A stretch of DNA of 64,000 nucleotides from CAWIMX01 sp963792785 (GTDB lineage Bacteria; Acidobacteriota; Vicinamibacteria; Vicinamibacterales; CAVVIG01): assembly GCA_963792785.1 (NCBI GenBank), contig CAWBXO010000004.1, positions 1,240,001-1,304,000 of the forward strand, written 5' to 3'. A model generated the notes under the pieces. The model was not told the DNA's origin. It did no database searches and saw only the letters and a list, made by a program, of their open reading frames with translations. Shown here piece after piece: positions 1 to 7,781 of this stretch. The position numbers and the translations under genes were made by a program. The stretch's first letter is position 1. The number at the start of each line of letters is the position of its first letter.

Positions 1-1115
1 TGCTCGGCAGTGGCCGCCTGCCACACGGCCACGCCCGGCAGCTGCGCGGCCTCGTCGAGGCCGTGGATGGGGCGGCCCGATTCAGACGACTCCGGGTAGC
101 CGCGCGAGGCGAGGACGACCCCGACCAGGCGATCCGGCGACAGGCGGCATGTGGCCTGCGACAACGCGCCGTCGGCGGCCGCCGCGAGCAGCGGCACCAG
201 CGGCTCGTCGATGCGCGGCAACACGACCTGCGCCTCCGGGTCGCCGAGCCGCACGTTGAATTCGATTACCTTCGGGCCGTCGGCGGTCAGCATCAGGCCG
301 ACGTAGAGGAACCCGGCGAACGGATGTCCCTCCGCGGCCATCCCCGCGATGACGGGCCCGACGATCTCGCGCATGACGCGCGCGCCGAGCGGCGCATCCA
401 TCAGCGGGCTGGCGGAAAACGCACCCATCCCGCCGGTGTTCGGTCCCGCGTCCCCGTCGAAGATCCGCTTGTGGTCCTGCGCCGTGCCGATCGGCAGCGC
501 GCGCGCGCCGTCGCTCAAGACGAAGAAGGACACCTCAGGCCCACTGAGGCACTCCTCGAGCACCAGGCAGTCGCCGGCCGCGCCGAACTTGTGGTCCCGC
601 ATCGCCGCGGTGATGGCGCGCTCGGCGTCGGCGGCCGTCTCGGCGATGACGACGCCCTTCCCCGCGGCGAGGCCGTCGGCCTTGAGGACCACCGGCAGGC
701 CGAACTCCCCCGAACGCACGGCGCCGATCGCCTCGTCCATCGTGTGGCAGGTGCGAAAGCGCGCCGTCGGCACGCCGTGGCGCGCCATGAAGGCTTTCGC
801 GAACGCCTTGCTCGACTCGAGGGCCGCGGCGTCCTGCGTCGGCCCGACGACGGGACGGCCGGCGGCCATGAACCGGTCGACCAGACCCAGGCTCAGCGGG
901 AGCTCGGGACCGACGATGGTGAGGTCGACGCGCTCGCGGCCGGCGAGACCGGCCAGGGCCGGGACATCGGAAACCGGGACGGGACAGGTCCGGCTGAGGC
1001 GGGCGATGCCCGGATTTCCGGGCGCGCACAGGACTTCGGTGGTGTCGGGGTCGGCGGCGAGGCGGGCGACGAGGGCATGTTCACGCGCCCCGCTGCCAAT
1101 TACGAGAAGTCTCAT
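1..1115 (-). CDS. purD: Phosphoribosylamine-glycine ligase, C-terminus off window
   Basis: GAR synthetase, the second step of de novo purine synthesis: it joins glycine to phosphoribosylamine using ATP in the cytosol. Reading the minus strand from the ATG at 1115 gives an N-terminus MRLLVIGSGAREHALVARL, the glycine-rich start typical of PurD. It is followed by an ATP-grasp region with GPTQDAAALESSKAF, a KADGLAAGKGVV loop, a GPEVSFFVLSDG stretch, PNTGGMGAFS and EFNVRLGDPEAQVVLPR, all standard PurD blocks. About 371 codons are present, and the reading frame runs off the left edge, so the last part (usual length about 425 aa) is missing. It diverges from rpsU. No strong promoter was recognised for it. 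Identity is very secure. Confidence 0.97.
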   Translation of the reverse strand, partial: MRLLVIGSGAREHALVARLAADPDTTEVLCAPGNPGIARLSRTCPVPVSDVPALAGLAGRERVDLTIVGPELPLSLGLVDRFMAAGRPVVGPTQDAAALESSKAFAKAFMARHGVPTARFRTCHTMDEAIGAVRSGEFGLPVVLKADGLAAGKGVVIAETAADAERAITAAMRDHKFGAAGDCLVLEECLSGPEVSFFVLSDGARALPIGTAQDHKRIFDGDAGPNTGGMGAFSASPLMDAPLGARVMREIVGPVIAGMAAEGHPFAGFLYVGLMLTADGPKVIEFNVRLGDPEAQVVLPRIDEPLVPLLAAAADGALSQATCRLSPDRLVGVVLASRGYPESSESGRPIHGLDEAAQLPGVAVWQAATAE

Positions 1116-1181
1116 GGATACAAGAGGTTAGGGCATAGACCAGACTTGCACAACGTTGCCCGGCGCCGTGGGACTATTTCG

Positions 1182-1210
1182 TTGACCTCGGCCAGGATTG
1201 CGCCTAGAAT
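1182..1210 (+). promoter_or_regulatory. Sigma-70-type promoter of rpsU
   Basis: TTGACC at 1182-1187 and TAGAAT at 1205-1210, each one base from consensus, are separated by exactly 17 nt. Transcription would start near 1217 and give a leader of about 80 nt before rpsU. Assignment is by sequence match only. Confidence 0.7.
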
Positions 1211-1244
1211 CCGCCGTTACCGTGCTAGCCTAACATATTTGGAT

Positions 1245-1262
1245 TGATGCACTTGTGCATCA
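1245..1262. promoter_or_regulatory. Palindrome in the rpsU leader
   Basis: TGATGCAC-TT-GTGCATCA is a perfect 8-bp inverted repeat located downstream of the predicted rpsU transcription start and about 34 nt before the start codon. It could be an RNA hairpin in the leader (for example feedback by S21) or a DNA operator. The sequence alone does not decide between them. Confidence 0.5.
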
Positions 1263-1296
1263 TATTGCGGCCAGTTCGTGAGGGGGTGTTAGCAGC

Positions 1297-1494
1297 GTGG
1301 CTGAAGTGAAGATCCAGGACGGCGAATCGATCGAGAGTGCGCTTCGCCGATTCAAGCGGAAGGTCCAGCAGGAAGACATCATCAAGGATATCAAGAAACA
1401 TTCCTTTTACCTGAAGCCCGGCGATAAGCGCCGGGCGAAGCAGGCGCTGGCACGAAAGCGGAATCGGAAGAAGATGCGGCGGGAGCTCGAGTAA
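1297..1494 (+). CDS. rpsU: 30S ribosomal protein bS21
   Basis: Small basic ribosomal protein of the 30S subunit, located near the 3' end of 16S rRNA and involved in translation initiation. The 65-aa product has the family pattern throughout: GESIESALRRFKRKVQQE in the first third, then a lysine/arginine-rich tail with AKQALARKRNRKKMRR. The length is normal for bS21. The start is GTG at 1297, with a GAGGGGG ribosome-binding site about 10 nt upstream (1279-1285). It is preceded by a good sigma-70-type promoter and a leader palindrome, and followed 24 nt later by a zinc-ribbon gene that probably shares the transcript. Identification is secure. Confidence 0.97.
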   Translation: MAEVKIQDGESIESALRRFKRKVQQEDIIKDIKKHSFYLKPGDKRRAKQALARKRNRKKMRRELE

Positions 1495-1518
1495 GACCGA
1501 TCCGACGAGGTGGGGACC

Positions 1519-1827
1519 ATGGAGTTCCAGGACAGGATTCTCAGTTGCGTCGACTGCGGCGCCGAGTTCGTCTGGACGGCGGGAGAACAGCAGTTCTTCG
1601 CCGACAAGAACTTCAAGAACGAGCCGAAGCGATGCAAGGCGTGCAAAGCCAAGCGTGCGGGGCGGCCGTCGAATGGTCCCATGGGCCGGGAGCGGGTGGA
1701 AACCGTCACCACGTGCTCGGCGTGCGGCAAGGAGACGACCGTGCCGTTCCGTCCGACGCAGGGTCGCCCGGTCTTCTGCAAAGAGTGCTTCCAGTCGCGG
1801 AAGTTCGCCGGGGCGGACGGCCTCTAG
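1519..1827 (+). CDS. Small double zinc-ribbon protein
   Basis: 102-aa protein whose only recognisable content is cysteine knuckles: CVDC near the N-terminus paired with CKAC about 30 residues later, then CSAC paired with CKEC after a PTQGRPVFC stretch. This matches the uncharacterised zinc-ribbon family often found in environmental bacteria. Such proteins are presumed to bind zinc and perhaps nucleic acid, but no function can be stated. The ATG at 1519 is preferred because GAGG (1507-1510) lies 8 nt upstream. A GTG at 1510 would overlap that site. It lies 24 nt after rpsU and may be co-transcribed. Confidence 0.8.
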   Translation: MEFQDRILSCVDCGAEFVWTAGEQQFFADKNFKNEPKRCKACKAKRAGRPSNGPMGRERVETVTTCSACGKETTVPFRPTQGRPVFCKECFQSRKFAGADGL

Positions 1828-1865
1828 CCGCTCCGGACTTCTCGTTTTTCGATCCACGACATCAG

Positions 1866-1905
1866 CCCGGCGGCGACGGGGGCCACGCGTCCTCGTCGCG
1901 CCGGG
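1866..1905. other. Stem-loop between the zinc-ribbon and STAS genes
   Basis: CCCGGCGGCGACG (1866-1878) pairs with CGTCGCGCCGGG (1894-1905) with a single bulge around a 15-nt loop. There is no T-run after it, so a standard intrinsic terminator is not supported. It could attenuate or process the transcript before the STAS gene. Confidence 0.4.
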
Positions 1906-1943
1906 TGTGTTAAGCTCACGGCGGTTCATCTAGGGAGGGGTTC

Positions 1944-2297
1944 TTGGAGATCGTTGAACGCGTCACCGGCGACGTGATGGTGCTGGACTTGAAGGGGCGG
2001 GTCACCCAGGGCGAGGGCGACGAGCTGCTCAAGGACAAGGTCAATAGCGTCGTCAACCAAGGCTACAAGAAGGTCCTGCTGAACCTGGCCGACGTGCCCT
2101 ACATCGACAGCGCGGGCCTCGGCGAGATCGTGCGCACCTACACGACCGTGAGCCGCCAGGGCGGGTCGCTCAAGCTGGTGAACCTGACCAAGCGCATCAC
2201 GGACCTTCTGTCCATCACGAAACTGCTGACGGTCTTCGAGACGTTCGACTCGGAGCCGGAAGCGGTTCGGAGTTTCTCGGCCTCGGCCAAGGTCTGA
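1944..2297 (+). CDS. STAS-domain anti-sigma factor antagonist
   Basis: 117-aa single-domain STAS protein of the SpoIIAA/RsbV type. The hallmark DSAGLGEIV segment is present, with Ser56 as the predicted phosphorylation site for a partner anti-sigma kinase. Such proteins switch partners by being phosphorylated, and usually control a stress sigma factor or, in Gram-negatives, surface or biofilm outputs. No anti-sigma kinase or phosphatase lies nearby, so the partner is unknown. The start is TTG at 1944, supported by an AGGGAGGGG ribosome-binding site at 1932-1940. The gene is 15 nt upstream of the UbiA-type gene on the same strand, which suggests linkage to the surface-glycan cluster. Confidence 0.88.
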   Translation: MEIVERVTGDVMVLDLKGRVTQGEGDELLKDKVNSVVNQGYKKVLLNLADVPYIDSAGLGEIVRTYTTVSRQGGSLKLVNLTKRITDLLSITKLLTVFETFDSEPEAVRSFSASAKV

Positions 2298-2312
2298 GCG
2301 CCACCGCGCTCG

Positions 2313-3254
2313 ATGGCGCGTGGTACTCCCTCCCCTGTGGCTGTGTCCAGCGCCCCGCCGAGGGACGCGGCCCGGCGATCCGTCGCCGCGAACCTGGTCA
2401 TCTCCCTCCGGCCGGTCCAGTGGACGAAGAACCTGCTGGTCTTTGCCGGCGTGCTGTTCGGCCTGCGGCTGTTCGACGCCGCGTCGGTCGGACGCGCGTC
2501 CGCGGCCTTCGGGATCTTCTGTGCCCTCTCCGGCACGGTCTACCTGGTCAACGACATCATCGATCGCGAGAGCGACCGGCGGCATCCCCTGAAGTCGCGA
2601 CGGCCTATCGCGGCCGGCGCGCTGGCCGTGGGCACGGCCGCGGCGGCCGCGGGCGTGCTGGGCACGGCGGCGATGACGGCGTCGTGGTGGCTCGGGCCCG
2701 CGTTCATGACGACGGCGGCGGCGTACCTCGTGCTGCAGGGCCTCTACTCCGGCCCGCTGAAGCACGTCGTGATCCTGGACGTGCTGGCGTTGTCGGCCGG
2801 CTTCGTGCTGCGCGCGATCGCTGGCGCCGTGGCCGTGGACGTCGAGATCAGCCACTGGCTGCTCGTCTGCACGTTCCTGCTGGCGCTGTTCATCGCGCTG
2901 GCCAAGCGGCGGAACGAGCTGCTGCTCCTCGCCGACGAGGCGGCGGGGCACCGGCCGATCCTGCAGGAGTATTCGGCGCCCCTGCTCGACCAGATGATCG
3001 CCATCGTGACGGCGTCGACGTTGATCGCGTACATCTTCTACACCATCAGTCCGGAGACCCAGGCCAAGTTCGGCACGGCGTGGCTGGGCCTCACGATTCC
3101 CTTTCCCTTGTACGGCATCTTCAGGTACCTCTATCTGATGCACCGGCGCGAGGGCGGCGGCAGCCCCGCCGAGATGCTTATCAACGACCGCCCGCTGCTC
3201 GTCTGCGTGGCGCTCTGGGCGCTGGCCGTCGCGCTGATCCTGTATCAGCCGTAG
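2313..3254 (+). CDS. UbiA-family decaprenyl-phosphate phosphoribosyltransferase-like protein
   Basis: 313-aa polytopic membrane protein of the UbiA prenyltransferase superfamily. The first aspartate-rich motif appears as NDIIDRESDRRHPLKSRRPI, the form typical of 5-phosphoribose-1-diphosphate:decaprenyl-phosphate phosphoribosyltransferases (Rv3806c-like). These move phosphoribose from PRPP to a polyprenyl phosphate at the inner membrane. About eight to nine hydrophobic helices follow. In actinobacteria the product feeds arabinan synthesis. In other phyla the family occurs in polysaccharide clusters, which fits the glycosyltransferases starting 900 nt downstream. The ATG at 2313 is used. Family is well supported; the exact acceptor lipid is inferred. 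Confidence 0.85.
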   Translation: MARGTPSPVAVSSAPPRDAARRSVAANLVISLRPVQWTKNLLVFAGVLFGLRLFDAASVGRASAAFGIFCALSGTVYLVNDIIDRESDRRHPLKSRRPIAAGALAVGTAAAAAGVLGTAAMTASWWLGPAFMTTAAAYLVLQGLYSGPLKHVVILDVLALSAGFVLRAIAGAVAVDVEISHWLLVCTFLLALFIALAKRRNELLLLADEAAGHRPILQEYSAPLLDQMIAIVTASTLIAYIFYTISPETQAKFGTAWLGLTIPFPLYGIFRYLYLMHRREGGGSPAEMLINDRPLLVCVALWALAVALILYQP

Positions 3255-3275
3255 CCCGCCGAGGAACGAACCGCT

Positions 3276-4190
3276 ATGTCCGATTTCAACATCCGATCCG
3301 ACTCGGTGGACGTCGAACAGATCATGAACCAGATCCGCGCGCGCATCAGCGAGAAGCGCGGCGTCGACTACACCGAGCAGCAGATTCGCGAACTCGCCCA
3401 GGTCAAGCTCGAGAAGATCCTGGATCCCCGCGGCGTCCGCTCGGCCCTGCTCGAGGCTTTTCGGCGCCAACGGCCGCCCTACGTGGCGCCGACCGCTCCG
3501 CTGTACGTGTTCGAGGATACGACGCTGTTTGAGAGCCGCCAGCCCGTCGTGGGGTTCTTCCGTCGCCTCCTGCGCCCGGTTCTCAAGCTCTTCTTCAACG
3601 TCAACCTGCTGATTCAAACCCTGCACAACCAGGCGGCGATCAACAAGGGCAGCCTCGACCGCGAGATCGCGCGCGACGCCAGCCGGCACGAACTGGATGA
3701 TTTGTACTTCGAGATCATCCACAACCTGGTGGTCGAGCTGACACGCCTCGGCATCGAAAGCAAGAACCTCCGCATGCAGGTCGAGTCGCTCTCGAGCCGG
3801 GTGGAGTTCAACGAGCGACGCGCCCGCGCGCTCGAGAGCGTCGTCGCCTACAAACCGTCGCGCGAAGACCGCTACGAGCCGCCGCCGGAGCGTGCCGCCG
3901 CGCCGGCCCCGGCCCAGGCGCCCGCGCCGCCAGGCGAGCCCGGCGCACCCGCCGCACCGGCGGAGGGCCCGGGTCAGCGCAGCCGCCGTCGCCGCCGGCG
4001 CCGCGGACGGCGCGGCGGACAGCCGGCGGCGGCCATCATGGGCGCGGGCTCGGCCAGCCCGGACGCCGGGACCGAGTCGGCCGGCGAGTCCCGCGAGACG
4101 CCGGACGAGGCGCACGACAGCGACGGCGGCGCGGACAGCGCCCCACCCGGCCACGAGCCCGCGTCGCCTCCGGGTGACGACGAGCCGTGA
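3276..4190 (+). CDS. Glycan-cluster protein with Arg-rich, low-complexity tail
   Basis: 304-aa protein of unknown function. Residues about 10-30 (VEQIMNQIRARISEKRG) resemble the helical N-terminal segment seen at the front of some polysaccharide-cluster methyltransferases, but no methyltransferase domain follows. The middle (about 60-190) is helical with a hydrophobic stretch around FFRRLLRPVLKLFFNVNLLI. After residue about 200 the chain is Ala/Pro-rich with an RSRRRRRRRGRRGG block and an acidic end. Its last codons overlap the GTG of the first glycosyltransferase (GTGA, 4187-4190), so translation is coupled. A scaffold or accessory role in the glycan machinery is an inference from context only. 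Confidence 0.6.
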   Translation: MSDFNIRSDSVDVEQIMNQIRARISEKRGVDYTEQQIRELAQVKLEKILDPRGVRSALLEAFRRQRPPYVAPTAPLYVFEDTTLFESRQPVVGFFRRLLRPVLKLFFNVNLLIQTLHNQAAINKGSLDREIARDASRHELDDLYFEIIHNLVVELTRLGIESKNLRMQVESLSSRVEFNERRARALESVVAYKPSREDRYEPPPERAAAPAPAQAPAPPGEPGAPAAPAEGPGQRSRRRRRRRGRRGGQPAAAIMGAGSASPDAGTESAGESRETPDEAHDSDGGADSAPPGHEPASPPGDDEP

Positions 4191-5497
4191 AGCTCGCCGT
4201 CGTCGTCCAGCGATATGGAGAGGCGATCAGCGGCGGCGCCGAACTCCACGCCCGTTACATCGCGGAACACCTCGCGCGGCACGCGGAGGTGGAAGTGCTC
4301 ACGACGTGCGCGACCGACTACGTGACCTGGCGGAACGAGCTGCCCGAGGGCACGGACACCGTCAACGGCGTGCCGGTGCGGCGCTTCCGCGTCAAGCACG
4401 CGCGCGACCCCCTGGTCTTCGGGCGGCGGTCGGAGCGGGTGTTCGAGCGGCCGCACTCGCTGGGCGACGAGCTCGACTGGCTGGATGCGGAGGGTCCGAC
4501 GTCGCCGGCGCTGGCCGAGTACCTGCGGCAGCACGGCGATACGTTCGACTTCTGCGTATTCTTCAGCTACCGCTACTACCACGCGTACTACGGCGCGCGC
4601 GCGACCGCGCCGCGAGCGCTCCTGGTGCCAACGGCGGAGCGCGAGCCGTCGATTGGGCTCACGATGTTCAAGTCGGTCTTCCGCGGCGTGCGCGGGCTCA
4701 TGTACAACTCGCATGAAGAGCGCGCGATGATCAACGCGGTATCGGGCAACGAACACGTGCCTGGTGTCGTGGTCGGCGTGGGCTCCGAGGTGCCCGCCAA
4801 CCCGCAGCCGTCGCGGTTCCGGCAGAAGTACGGCCTGGACGGCCCGTTCGCCGTGTACGTGGGGCGCATCGACGAGAATAAGGGCTGCAAGGAGTTGTTC
4901 GGGTACTTCGAGGCCTACCTGCGCGCGCCGACGCCGCCGATGACGCTCGTGCTCATCGGACACTCCCTGCTCCCGATCCCCGAGCACCCGCAGATCCGGC
5001 ATCTCGGCTTTCTGGACGATCGTGACAAGTTCGACGCGATCGCGGCGGCGGAGCTTCTGGTCATGCCGTCGTACTTCGAGAGCCTCTCGATGGTGGCCCT
5101 CGAGGCCTGGGCACTTGGCAAGCCGGTGCTGGCCAACGGCGCCTGCGACGTCCTGCGCGGTCAGTGCCTGCGCAGCAACGCGGGCCTGTACTACGAGAAC
5201 GCCTCGGAGTTCATGGCGGCGCTCGACGCGATCGTCGGGAACCGCTGGCTCCACGGCGTCCTCGGGCGCAACGGCCGCGACTTCTACCGCGAGCACTACG
5301 ACTGGCCGGTGATCGAGCGGAAGTACCTCGGGATGCTGGATCGGCTGTCGAAGGAGCCGCGGCCGCCTGGCATGGAGCCGCTGCCCGGCTGGCTCGAGCG
5401 CCGGCGGCAGAACCTGCCGCCCGCCCGCGATGTCCTGGCGGGGCTCCCGTCGGGCCCGGCCCGCAGGGCTGAGCCGCCCGCGCGGAGGCGCGCGTGA
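4187..5497 (+). CDS. GT4 family glycosyltransferase A
   Basis: 436-aa retaining glycosyltransferase of the GT4/GT-B fold, expected to move a sugar from a nucleotide donor onto a growing surface glycan at the cytoplasmic face. The N-terminal acceptor domain opens with an Ala/Val-rich strand and a GGAELHARYIAEHL glycine loop. The donor domain contains YVGRIDENKGCKEL and the E-x7-E pair in ESLSMVALEAW. The GTG start at 4187 overlaps the previous stop. The C-terminus carries a short basic Pro/Arg tail. It is clearly homologous along its length to the fourth gene of the run (7778-9070), sharing the segments EVLTTCA-DYVTW and SNAGLYYEN. Sugar specificity cannot be read from sequence. Confidence 0.9.
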   Translation: MKLAVVVQRYGEAISGGAELHARYIAEHLARHAEVEVLTTCATDYVTWRNELPEGTDTVNGVPVRRFRVKHARDPLVFGRRSERVFERPHSLGDELDWLDAEGPTSPALAEYLRQHGDTFDFCVFFSYRYYHAYYGARATAPRALLVPTAEREPSIGLTMFKSVFRGVRGLMYNSHEERAMINAVSGNEHVPGVVVGVGSEVPANPQPSRFRQKYGLDGPFAVYVGRIDENKGCKELFGYFEAYLRAPTPPMTLVLIGHSLLPIPEHPQIRHLGFLDDRDKFDAIAAAELLVMPSYFESLSMVALEAWALGKPVLANGACDVLRGQCLRSNAGLYYENASEFMAALDAIVGNRWLHGVLGRNGRDFYREHYDWPVIERKYLGMLDRLSKEPRPPGMEPLPGWLERRRQNLPPARDVLAGLPSGPARRAEPPARRRA

Positions 5498-6720
5498 TCC
5501 GCATCCACCAGGTCCTCGCCACACTCGGCTATGGCGACGCCATCGGGCACGAGGTGCTCGGCATCCAGCGCGTGCTGCGCGATGCCGGCTACGAGTCCGA
5601 GATCTTCGTCGAGACGGCGGATCACCGCCTGGAATCGCTCACGCGCGACTATCGCGAGCTCGTGGACTTCAGCCATCCCGACAATCTGCTGCTGCATCAT
5701 TTCTCGCTCGGGTCGAAGGCCTCGCGCACGGCGTTCGCCGTGCCGGATCGGATGGCGCTCATCTACCACAACATCACGCCGCCCGAGTATTTCGTGGGCC
5801 TGAACCGGGATCTCGCGCGCCGCTGCTTCCGGGGCCGGCGCGAGCTCCGCGCCTACGCGGCGCGCTGCGACCTCGCGATGGGCGACTCGGAGTTCAACCG
5901 GCTCGATCTCGAGGCGCTCGGTTTTCCGCGCACCGCCGTGCTGCCCGTGGTGCCGGGTTTCTCGCACCTCGATGGAGAGCCGAACTGGTTCGTTGCTCGG
6001 GACTTCGACGACGGCCTCACGAACGTGCTGTTCGTCGGGCGAATGATCGCCAACAAGAAGATCGAGGACGTGATCCGCTTTTTCCACGCGTACCAGTCGA
6101 CCTTCAACCCGCGCTCACGGCTTCTGCTCGTGGGCGCCCAGCGCGGGTACGAGCGCTACACGGCGGCGCTCGACGAGCTGGTGGCGCGGCTCGGCGTGCG
6201 TGACGTCCACTTCGTGGGCCATGTGTCCGACGAGGAGCTGATCGCGTACTACGAGACCGCCGACCTCTTTCTCTGCGCCAGCGAGCACGAGGGCTTCTGT
6301 GTGCCGCTCGTCGAGGCGTTCTACATGGAGCTGCCCGTCCTGGCCTATGCCGCGACGGCCGTGCCCTCGACCATGGACGGCGCGGGCGTGCTCTACGAGA
6401 CTCGCGATCCGTTCGAGGTGGCGCGGCTCATGGACGCGATCCTGTCGGACCGGGGTCTGCAGGACATCATCGTGGACGAGCAGCTGGCGGCGGTCGATCG
6501 TCTGCGCGGTGCGGACTTCCGGGGCACGCTCCTCGGTCTCGTCGATCGGATTCTCGCCGCGCCGCGGGCGCCGCGCCCCCGCGTCGCGTTCGACTTCTGG
6601 GAGCGCTTCGACGCCGTGCAGGACCTCGAAGAGCTCAGGAGGTTCCGGCCCTCCCTCTACAAGGCGCTCCCGCCGGAGCCCGAGTCGCCGGCGTCCGCCC
6701 CCGGACAGGGGCGGCGTTGA
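5494..6720 (+). CDS. GT4 family glycosyltransferase B
   Basis: 408-aa GT4 glycosyltransferase. The N-terminal half contains YHNITPPEYF and a GDSEFNRLDLEALGF segment; the donor half has LFVGRMIANKKIEDVI and the E-x7-E motif in EGFCVPLVEAF. The start is GTG at 5494, overlapping the TGA of gene A (GTGA), and its own TGA is overlapped by the TTG of the next gene, so the four transferases form one translationally coupled block. It is a paralogue of the third gene (6717-7781): YHN-TP-EFF, NKKIED and SEHEGFC-PL-EA are shared. The chain ends in a Pro-rich tail. Function is family-level only. Confidence 0.9.
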   Translation: MIRIHQVLATLGYGDAIGHEVLGIQRVLRDAGYESEIFVETADHRLESLTRDYRELVDFSHPDNLLLHHFSLGSKASRTAFAVPDRMALIYHNITPPEYFVGLNRDLARRCFRGRRELRAYAARCDLAMGDSEFNRLDLEALGFPRTAVLPVVPGFSHLDGEPNWFVARDFDDGLTNVLFVGRMIANKKIEDVIRFFHAYQSTFNPRSRLLLVGAQRGYERYTAALDELVARLGVRDVHFVGHVSDEELIAYYETADLFLCASEHEGFCVPLVEAFYMELPVLAYAATAVPSTMDGAGVLYETRDPFEVARLMDAILSDRGLQDIIVDEQLAAVDRLRGADFRGTLLGLVDRILAAPRAPRPRVAFDFWERFDAVQDLEELRRFRPSLYKALPPEPESPASAPGQGRR

Positions 6721-7781
6721 TCGTCAATCAGTGGTTGCCGGCCGCCCATCGCGGCGATGCCATCGGCGACAGTGCGCGCCGGATGCGGGACATGCTGCGA
6801 GGGATGGGCCACGACTCCGAGATCTACGCGCTCACAGTCGACGACGACCTCCGGGGCGACGTCCTGCCCTTCACCGACGCCGGCGCCCACGGCGGGCAGG
6901 TGACGATCTTCCACTTCGCGCTCCCCTCGCCGATGACGGAGGCGTTCCGGTCGCTCGCGGGCGCGCGCGTGCTCCAGTACCACAACGTCACGCCCGCCGA
7001 GTTCTTCGCGCCGTACAATCCGGCACTCTTCCGCCTCGCGGTGCTCGCCCGGCGCGAGCTCGCGACGCTGGCGGGCCACACCGACCTGGCGCTGGGCGTG
7101 TCGGACTATAACCGCCGGGAACTGGAGTCGCTCGGCTTCGCGCCCACGGGCGTCCTGCCGCTGGCCGTCGACACCTCCCGCGTGACGCGTCCGGTGCAGC
7201 TGCCGGCGCTCGAACAGCTCCTGGACGACGAATACGTGAACTTCCTCTTCGTCGGGCGCATCGCGCCGAACAAGAAGATCGAGGATCACATCCGCCTCGC
7301 CGAGCACTACAAGCGGTACATCGACGCGTACTACCGCTTCATCTTCGTGGGCCGGTGCGATGCCGTGCCACGGTATTATTCGATGATTCGCGCACTCATG
7401 ACCGAATACCGGCTGCTCAACGAGCGCTTTATCTTCACGGGAGCCGTCTCCGACGACGAGCTGGCGGTGTACTACCGCCACGCCGCGGTGTACATCTCCC
7501 TCAGCGAACACGAAGGCTTCTGCGCACCGCTCATCGAGGCGATGGCGACCGACGTGCCCATCCTCGCCTACGCCGCGGCGGCGGTTCCCGAGACGCTCGG
7601 GGGCGCCGGCGTCCAATTCGCGCCCAAGGATCTCGAGTTCGCGGCCGAGCTGCTGGGGGCACTCGCCTTCGACGACGACCTTCGGTCCGGCGTGATCGCG
7701 GGCCAGCGCCGGCGCCTGGCCGACTTCAGCGGCGACCGCCTCGAGCGCGAGCTCGATGCCGCCGTGCGGCGGGTCTCATGA
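6717..7781 (+). CDS. GT4 family glycosyltransferase B'
   Basis: 354-aa GT4 glycosyltransferase, shorter than its paralogue B. It shows the acceptor-side motif YHNVTPAEFFAPYNP, the sugar-nucleotide loop FLFVGRIAPNKKIEDHI and the E-x7-E pair in EGFCAPLIEAMA. The start is TTG at 6717, overlapping the TGA of gene B. The next gene starts at ATG 7778, within an ATGA overlap with this gene's stop. The close pairing with gene B, and of genes A and D, suggests the block arose by duplication of a two-gene unit followed by inversion of order, or by two separate tandem events. The sugar transferred is unknown. Confidence 0.9.
   Translation: MIVNQWLPAAHRGDAIGDSARRMRDMLRGMGHDSEIYALTVDDDLRGDVLPFTDAGAHGGQVTIFHFALPSPMTEAFRSLAGARVLQYHNVTPAEFFAPYNPALFRLAVLARRELATLAGHTDLALGVSDYNRRELESLGFAPTGVLPLAVDTSRVTRPVQLPALEQLLDDEYVNFLFVGRIAPNKKIEDHIRLAEHYKRYIDAYYRFIFVGRCDAVPRYYSMIRALMTEYRLLNERFIFTGAVSDDELAVYYRHAAVYISLSEHEGFCAPLIEAMATDVPILAYAAAAVPETLGGAGVQFAPKDLEFAAELLGALAFDDDLRSGVIAGQRRRLADFSGDRLERELDAAVRRVS

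Noticed and set aside
1926..4154. Long minus-strand frame over the STAS, UbiA and following genes
   Set aside because: It is an Arg/His/Asp-rich shadow frame caused by GC-rich codons; the plus-strand frames have clear families.
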